This document shows positions 52,084-53,243 of a stretch of 53,243 nt of DNA, piece by piece; the first letter of the stretch is position 1, and the number at the start of each line of letters is the position of its first letter. Made by a program: the position numbers and the translations under genes. The stretch spans positions 1 to 53,243 of the forward strand of contig JACZWU010000011.1 of assembly GCA_022571985.1 (NCBI GenBank). Reading direction: 5' to 3'. Under the pieces are notes generated by a model that ran no database searches, had not been told where the DNA came from, and saw only the letters and a list, made by a program, of their open reading frames with translations. This DNA comes from Candidatus Zixiibacteriota bacterium (GTDB lineage: Bacteria; Zixibacteria; MSB-5A5; GN15; FEB-12).

Positions 52084-53075
52084 ATCAGAGCGAATTAGTA
52101 AAACTGGCTGATGATATTCTTGTGCTTATCAGAAAAAAGCCTAAACAGGTTTTCGCGATTTCAACTCTTGCCAAAAAACTAAAATCTGAAAGTTTTGATA
52201 TCTATAAAGCCGCTAAAGTCTTAAAAAGCTGGGGCTATGGCATAAAACTTAGCAAGAGTGAAATAACTTTCAAGCAGGCAGCTGATACATTGAGCGCTAC
52301 CGAAATAAGTTTCTATCTGAAAACTAAAATCATAGGTCACAACCTGGTTTCTTTTCAGTCGGTTAAATCGACTAACGATCTCGCCTCGCAGGTGGCCGGT
52401 AATTACCCGGACGAGGGTGTTGTAATTACTTCTGAGAAGCAGACGCTCGGCCGGGGGCGGCTGGGGCGAAGCTGGCATTCGCCGGAAAAAGTCGGGGCGT
52501 ATATTTCAATAATTATTACGCCAAAAATGTCTCCTGAGAAAGCGCCGGGCCTGTCTGTCATGACTGCCCTGGCTGCGGCCGAAACATTTGAGAGTTACTG
52601 CCCCGGCCAGGTAAAAATAAAATGGCCCAACGATATCCTGCTCGGTAATCGCAAAATCGCCGGAGTGCTGACCGAGCTGTATACTAAAAACAATAAGATA
52701 GATTATGTTGTAGTCGGTATTGGCATAAACGTAAACCAGAAGCCGCAGGACTTTCCGCAGAATTTGAGAAAGATTGCGACGTCGCTTAGGCAGGTTGCGG
52801 GCAAGAAAATAAATCGGGCCGAGCTGACAGCAAGGTTTTTGAAAAACTTCGAAAAGGAATATAAGCAATATCAAAAAAACCAGCTGGCTGGGTCGCTTAA
52901 ACGTCTTCGCGCTTACTCATCGCTGTTGGGACAAACGATAACATTAAAAACTGGTGACAAATTACTGACCGGACAAGCGCTTGATATAGATAAAACCGGT
53001 GCGCTGATAATTGAAACGGGCGGTAAGAAAATAATAGTTTCAGGCGGAGAGGTAACGGTGGTAAAGAGACCCTAA
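52080..53075 (+). CDS. birA: Biotin--protein ligase, bifunctional type with N-terminal HTH
   Basis: 331 residues. Residues about 1-70 are a winged-helix region, suggesting biotin-responsive repression. The catalytic domain follows: GRGRLGRSWHSPEKVGAYIS (biotinyl-AMP loop), KWPNDILLGNRKIAGVLTE, VVVGIGINVNQ. The C-terminal SH3-like domain (about 283-330) ends with EVTVVKRP. It biotinylates acetyl-CoA carboxylase and may regulate bio genes. It is coupled to nadC by ATGA. Confidence 0.95.
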   Translation: MNQSELVKLADDILVLIRKKPKQVFAISTLAKKLKSESFDIYKAAKVLKSWGYGIKLSKSEITFKQAADTLSATEISFYLKTKIIGHNLVSFQSVKSTNDLASQVAGNYPDEGVVITSEKQTLGRGRLGRSWHSPEKVGAYISIIITPKMSPEKAPGLSVMTALAAAETFESYCPGQVKIKWPNDILLGNRKIAGVLTELYTKNNKIDYVVVGIGINVNQKPQDFPQNLRKIATSLRQVAGKKINRAELTARFLKNFEKEYKQYQKNQLAGSLKRLRAYSSLLGQTITLKTGDKLLTGQALDIDKTGALIIETGGKKIIVSGGEVTVVKRP

Positions 53076-53083
53076 TAGGGTGC

Positions 53084-53101
53084 CCCACCATTCATGGTGG
53101 G
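53084..53101 (+). terminator. Hairpin after birA
   Basis: CCCACCAT and ATGGTGGG form an 8-bp dyad just after the birA stop, followed by a weakly T-rich run. It is the probable end of the nadC-birA transcript. Confidence 0.55.
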
Positions 53102-53142
53102 CTTAGATTGAAACATAAGATGGATTCCCTAACTTCACAAAC

Positions 53143-53243
53143 GAAGTGCAACACCTTATTAAGGTGTTGTTATGGGACAAAGATATAAACAAATTACCAT
53201 TGAAGAGAGATGTGAGATTTCCCGTTTACATTCCTCGGGGTGC
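53143..53243 (+). mobile_element. Left end of an IS30-family insertion sequence (partial)
   Basis: The left end has GAAGTGCAACACCTTATT before the transposase start, with AACACCTT and AAGGTGTT forming a dyad, as in IS30-type termini. The exact outer boundary is uncertain, and the rest lies beyond the window. Confidence 0.7.
53172..53243 (+). CDS. IS30-family transposase, N-terminal fragment
   Basis: 24 codons before the edge: MGQRYKQITIEERCEISRLH, the typical IS30 helix-turn-helix start. The catalytic DDE domain is outside the window. It is truncated only by the window edge. Confidence 0.8.
   Translation, partial: MGQRYKQITIEERCEISRLHSSGC

Overview
This window looks like a chromosomal segment from a moderately AT-rich, Gram-negative-type bacterium of the FCB superphylum, most likely an uncultured candidate phylum such as Zixibacteria. 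This placement is an inference. It rests on several large secreted proteins that end in the type IX-secretion-like sorting domain (NYPNPFNPST near its start, KMVLLK-type end) and carry cohesin-like, Ig-like and dockerin-like modules, and on a chromosome-partition gene cluster. No rRNA or tRNA gene and no CRISPR array was found.

1-15.8 kb: five co-oriented (minus strand) genes for secreted or surface proteins. They are a cohesin/dockerin-like protein, three proteins with C-terminal sorting domains, and a giant protein running off the left edge (at least 2,406 residues, about 22 Ig-like repeats of 94 residues plus two copies of a beta-rich module). 15.8-19.5 kb: a 0.9-kb gap, a membrane-anchored alpha/beta-hydrolase-like protein without its nucleophile, an AhpD-like protein whose redox motif is Cys-His-Tyr-TGA and which is therefore probably a selenoprotein, and a Tat-exported glycosylasparaginase-like enzyme.

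20-26.4 kb: a moxR / membrane protein / DUF58 operon holding an AT-rich restriction-modification pair (a methyltransferase fused to a nuclease-like domain, and an MjaI-like endonuclease) joined by 4-bp overlaps. Next to it is an HD phosphohydrolase plus YwgA-like pair. Together these resemble a small defence island. 26.5-28 kb: a divergent operon with a good sigma-70-type promoter, encoding a membrane-anchored thioredoxin-like protein and two paralogous secreted cysteine-rich peptides, closed by a strong terminator. This is the best candidate here for an undescribed system.

28-37.7 kb: a candidate oriC (three DnaA boxes in 97 bp), then the conserved origin-proximal series bactofilin, M23 peptidase, parB, parA, rsmG, mnmG, mnmE, yidC, yidD, rnpA, rpmH, with a perfect parS inside rsmG and a near-perfect one between mnmG and mnmE. 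37.8-53.2 kb: housekeeping and unknown genes (glucuronyl C5-epimerase-like, M24 peptidase, AAA ATPase, an inactive M1-peptidase-like protein, receiver domain, hflX, LOR/SDH-type enzyme, IscU-like scaffold, Zn-ribbon, GNAT, LolA-like, HEAT-cyclophilin, divergent ketol-acid reductoisomerase, nadC, birA) and the left end of an IS30-family element at the right edge.

Recurrent oddities are two genes (parA and the M24 peptidase) whose only plausible start is CTG behind AAGGAG, and two genes (rsmG and the GNAT gene) whose 3' ends, stop codon included, are repeated in tandem downstream.
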